Source: Hafnia alvei
GTDB lineage: Bacteria > Pseudomonadota > Gammaproteobacteria > Enterobacterales > Enterobacteriaceae
DNA length: 64,000 nucleotides
Assembly: GCF_034424155.1 (NCBI RefSeq)
Contig: NZ_CP139993.1
Span: 1-64,000, forward strand
Reading direction: 5' to 3'
Below are positions 62,601-64,000 of the stretch, piece after piece (positions within the stretch are counted from its first letter, which is position 1; every line of letters begins with the position of its first letter). Position numbers and translations under genes: made by a program. The notes under the pieces are model-generated. The model worked only from the letters and a program-made list of their open reading frames with translations, made no database searches and was not told the DNA's origin.

Positions 62601-64000
62601 TCAGTCAGGCCAATAATCTGGGCGGCGTGGCGGCAACGGTCAACCTGAACGATGCCGAGGCGCAACTGGTACTGAACGGACTGAACGGCGCGGTGAATAA
62701 CGCCTTGTCAGGGGTGGCGGATAGCACGGTCAGCGTGACCGGCGGCAGCCTTGCCGCGCTGGGGGGCGATAACAGTGGTTTCCTCGGCACCTACTCGGTG
62801 CAGGGTGACAGCACCCTGCGGGTGGGCAGCGCCGGGAGTCTCGGGGCGAACGCCGGCGTGCTGCTGAACGGCGCGGGCAACACTCTGAATTTGGCGAACT
62901 ACAGCGGCACCTTTGGTAATCAGGTGGCGGGCACGGGCCTGCTGGCCCTGACCGACAGCGCGGCCGTCACCCTGAACAGCGCGGCTAATCTGGCGGCGGG
63001 TATCGGGGTAGATATTGCCGGCGACAGTGCGCTGACGCTGGCGGGCCTGAACGGGTTCGGTCAGGCGCTCACCGGGGCCGGTGCGCTGAATATCACCGAC
63101 AGCAACGGCTTTAGCTTTGCCAGCAGCACCGGAAGTGCATTTACCGGTCAGGTTAATCTGGCGGGCAGCCAGTTTGCTTTAGCTGGTAATAATACGGCAA
63201 GCCTGAAATCGGCCACGCTGAGCGTGGGCGGAGGATCGCGTCTTGAGGTGGGCACGGGGGTACAGGCGATAGGCAACCTGACGCTCAATGGCGGCACCAC
63301 GCAGTTTATCGATGGCAGCAGCATCACCAGCGGCACGCTGGCCGTGGCGCAGAACAGCACCATCCAGGTCACCCCGGGTGATGTGACCACCGGCAATCTG
63401 CTGGACCAGGATGAGGGCACGCAGCGCAAGCTGATTAACAGCAGCAACACGCTGAGCGCAGAAGACCTGGCCAAACTGATCCTGCAGGATACGCAGGGCC
63501 AGTCGATAGCGAGTGGCGTGGAAGTGGCCATCAACCAGGGCGACGGCACGGTAGCGACCGGGACCTATAACTACGCCCTGTCGGGGCTAGGCGGCGGGCT
63601 GAGCGTCATGTCACAGCTGGTCAAACTGGCGCTGGCGGCGGGCAAAACCCTGACGATTGATACCGCGGGGGCCACCTCGAACAGCCTCAGCGCCGCGATA
63701 ACAGGGGCTGGTAACCTGGCGCTGAACGCCGGCGGCGGGACGCTGACCCTGAGCAACGTGGCTAACAACTACACCGGTACCACTGTGATTAACGGCGGAA
63801 CGGTGGTGGCCGGCAGTAACAATGCGCTGGGCAACTCCTCCCTGCTGACCACCCTGGCCGGCAGCGCCTTCAGCCTAAACGGCAAAACGCAGGCGCTGGG
63901 CGCGCTGACTAACGCCGGCACCATCGATCTCAGCGGCGGCACGCTGACGCTGAACAATGGCGGGACGTCCAGTACGGCCGGCGGGCTGAGCGGTAACGGC
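56666..64000 (+). CDS. Giant ESPR autotransporter adhesin (type Va), 3' end outside the window
   Basis: The frame is open from ATG 56666 to the window end (2445 codons) with no stop seen at the points I checked. It starts MNRVYRVIWNIQQGIWVVASELAKGK, the extended signal peptide region (ESPR), with signal cleavage likely after VFAAQPVLAA (~62). A repeat-rich passenger follows, dominated by NGG/NNG/TGT-type beta-helix strands with PATR-like autotransporter-associated strand repeats (YTGTTxINGGTVVAGSNNALG). The C-terminal beta-barrel expected for secretion through the outer membrane is not reached. Base composition rises from AT-leaning near the start to clearly GC-rich after ~60 kb. From about 60.5 kb it contains a 1689-bp in-frame tandem duplication. 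Confidence 0.92.
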   Translation, partial: MNRVYRVIWNIQQGIWVVASELAKGKQKSSSQGQGSRVERKMAKRLTNAFVLAGVFAAQPVLAAGVCTAGTAKELGAALNNNDCTDITLTADINLATYTDGALYPGASNVPGGTGLNNNTTKFDFGTRTAITIDGGPNKYGISNGNNQAYRFAVRGGDPSNQVTFTIKNANLTTTAAANNANHFFATIGDSASNVNVVFDNIKNIPNSTLALMSYGSGASDGVAYRRANGTYATTSSGNTLNGIDANYKSGYTYNQNIYSKVTIGTFLDNNASNPFNSVTYKQWVNGSKVDFTGKLDFYGTGDNGNYAYVFWNNTNDLLQNQLTFKTGSDVSFTLDSRTKLTTGDGNGQGYSYVFEDGSSFKLWSQQNVFGNVTGNNVGLQVGSYNKDTGEFGTGAKIIYAGVNGAQLAGDGMTNLGGKNYRITNSLYTHSVINNGQYNSGDVIFNLAQDSQFNVTGIGINVLKSQYLNDDLDKATTTVNNSGIYIRSETQINAATGMNIVHDGTGKVDIRNTGELTTTTSGITLSSASGNNMSVDMSKRASDNTSGVINAVSGTGISVGNSATDKVVLNLTGGTINASNAANAVTFTNAMNTAIHRLNDVTVNLLGTGNLLNKADAVIVDLSNVALNINNRIGFTNLAGLRFLSSDNGSNTINVGGTGTGIATTNTAISNLNSEALQINVNGAGTGVATTGGGADLTNPGLSIKVNNSNGTALTIADGGTNTTTIGNKVVLDATDATAIKFSGNAAKTFVNQGTVKGAVNFTGDVVNTITNNGVLDGTLTAGNGNNTLVLGSASQSLGSISFGNGNNNVTINNGARVKSITTGSGNDTFTLNDLSGNNTYLGTIDAGTGTNTLNMSRSQSALQTDTSLKGFTNINLAQGTDLTLASQNNITGGTVLLDGSSKLQFGGGYNGNFSASLGHVAGGDGSVIVNNGADVTLAGIGDNAFTGGWAINSGGSLTANRANQIASSGGFTLGGVLNLNGLTALNNALTGTGTLNINSANQAFNFGSGVGNTFTGNVNLNNTAFALSGSNTAALKNATLTGGSGSIVTVGTSDQTVGNVALNGGKTVFGTGNINTNTLAVVQQSDVQVAPDAILKGNLLDQDESSARKIVNSANTLTAEDLALLRLQNAQGDALSAGTQIAINQGDGTAATGTYNYALSGLGGGLSVTAQLVKLALAAGKTLTLDTAGSTSKNFSALITGAGNLALNAGGETLTLNNAANDYTGTTAINGGTVVAGSNNALGNTSLLTTLAGSAFSLNGKTQALGALANAGQIALGQNGTLISGALTNAGTIDLSGGTLTLNNGGTSSTAGGLSGNGRLVVSGGELTLSKANAGLAGSTAIGAGGAITLTDTGTLGSAAVDIAGDGALNLNAAQTLANILSGGGDINTGASVTLSGSNTFSGAHNVGKGGALTISQANNLGGVAATVNLNDAEAQLVLNGLNGAVNNALSGVADSTVSVTGGSLAALGGDNSGFLGTYSVQGDSTLRVGSAGSLGANAGVLLNGAGNTLNLANYSGTFGNQVAGTGLLALTDSAAVTLNSAANLAAGIGVDIAGDSALMLAGLNGFGQALTGAGALNITDSNGFSFASSTGSAFTGQVNLAGSQFALAGNNTASLKSATLSVGGGSRLEVGTGVQAIGNLTLNGGTTQFIDGSSITSGTLAVAQNSTIQVTPGDVTTGNLLDQDEGTQRKLINSSNTLSAEDLAKLILQDTQGQSIASGVEVAINQGDGTVATGTYNYALSGLGGGLSVMSQLVKLALAAGKTLTIDTAGATSNSLSAAITGAGNLALNAGGGTLTLSNVANNYTGTTVINGGTVVAGSNNALGNSSLLTTLAGSAFSLNGKTQALGALTNAGTIDLSGGTLTLNNGGTSSTAGGLSGNGRLVVSGGELTLSKANAGLAGSTAIGAGGAITLTDTGTLGSAAVDIAGDGALNLNAAQTLANILSGGGDINTGASVTLSGSNTFSGAHNVGKGGALTISQANNLGGVAATVNLNDAEAQLVLNGLNGAVNNALSGVADSTVSVTGGSLAALGGDNSGFLGTYSVQGDSTLRVGSAGSLGANAGVLLNGAGNTLNLANYSGTFGNQVAGTGLLALTDSAAVTLNSAANLAAGIGVDIAGDSALTLAGLNGFGQALTGAGALNITDSNGFSFASSTGSAFTGQVNLAGSQFALAGNNTASLKSATLSVGGGSRLEVGTGVQAIGNLTLNGGTTQFIDGSSITSGTLAVAQNSTIQVTPGDVTTGNLLDQDEGTQRKLINSSNTLSAEDLAKLILQDTQGQSIASGVEVAINQGDGTVATGTYNYALSGLGGGLSVMSQLVKLALAAGKTLTIDTAGATSNSLSAAITGAGNLALNAGGGTLTLSNVANNYTGTTVINGGTVVAGSNNALGNSSLLTTLAGSAFSLNGKTQALGALTNAGTIDLSGGTLTLNNGGTSSTAGGLSGNG
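60537..64000 (+). repeat. 1689-bp in-frame direct repeats in the autotransporter passenger
   Basis: Position x matches x+1689 nearly perfectly from about 60537 to the window end, giving just over two copies (60537-62225, 62226-63914, third begun). One visible coding difference is ALMLAGL near 61350 versus ALTLAGL near 63039. 1689 = 3 x 563, so each unit adds 563 residues without a frame change. An older, diverged copy precedes it from about 59700. The earlier copy also has a 57-bp in-frame insertion near 60470-60536. Confidence 0.9.

Noticed and set aside
57011..63957. Many minus-strand open frames opposite the autotransporter
   Set aside because: They are mirror frames created by the repetitive GC-rich composition of the plus-strand gene, with Pro/Ser/Ala/Leu/Val-rich products and no start signals.

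Overview
The window looks like a mosaic, insertion-sequence-laden plasmid of an enterobacterium (Escherichia or a close relative). This rests on an F-type (RepFIA/RepE-like) initiator with typical iterons, a P1-type ParAB partition pair, an F-like leading-region remnant (parB fragment, psiB, psiA), a MOBP mobilisation block, five full-length 768-bp IS1 copies, three 1445-bp IS91/IS1294-type copies, an IS2-like element, and a gene I recognise as rclA (441 codons) carried between two IS1 copies. No chromosomal housekeeping genes, rRNA or tRNA were seen. All identifications come from reading the sequence; no database search was run.

Layout. 1-2.6 kb: 3' part of a Tn3-family tnpA and its 38-bp terminal repeat, inserted in a cloacin-like colicin gene whose SOS-type promoter survives. 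3-8 kb: exclusion-type lipoprotein, small unknown gene, Rpn nuclease, serine recombinase, a PD-(D/E)XK nuclease-like gene, and a DUF2971 gene cut by IS1. 8.2-13.2 kb: AraC-type regulator, Slp-type lipoprotein, TolC-type exporter and the N-terminus of a BapA-like giant adhesin cut by IS1. 13.9-24.4 kb: a long AT-rich stretch without credible genes apart from IS copies. It is studded with RepE-type iterons and P1-parS-like palindromes, including a tandem array of about 265-bp units that each carry one of both. 24.4-27.9 kb: repE, origin with DnaA boxes, parA, parB, parS. 28-31.1 kb: IS1-rclA-IS1. 31.2-33.9 kb: shortened wzz, vapC fragment, IS1294-like copy 3. 33.9-42.9 kb: leading-region remnant, RelE/HigB-type toxin with Xre antitoxin, ART-like gene, DUF4942 gene and mobilisation genes. 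42.9-45.1 kb: second Rpn nuclease and two unknown genes. 45.6-53.4 kb: a 2368-residue inverse autotransporter with a LuxR-type regulator just upstream. 53.9-55.8 kb: IS2-like element, PerC-family gene, broken gene. 55.8 kb to the end: IS1 and a giant classical autotransporter that runs off the window and contains a near-identical 1689-bp in-frame tandem duplication.

Functionally this is a surface-adhesion and virulence-type plasmid (type I secretion remnant, inverse autotransporter, ESPR autotransporter, AraC, LuxR and PerC regulators, O-antigen chain-length protein). It is mobilisable, and probably no longer self-transmissible from what is visible. The most unusual part is the gene-poor 15.7-24.2 kb segment, where replication-control iterons and partition sites are dispersed and interleaved far beyond the compact rep/par locus that would normally hold them.
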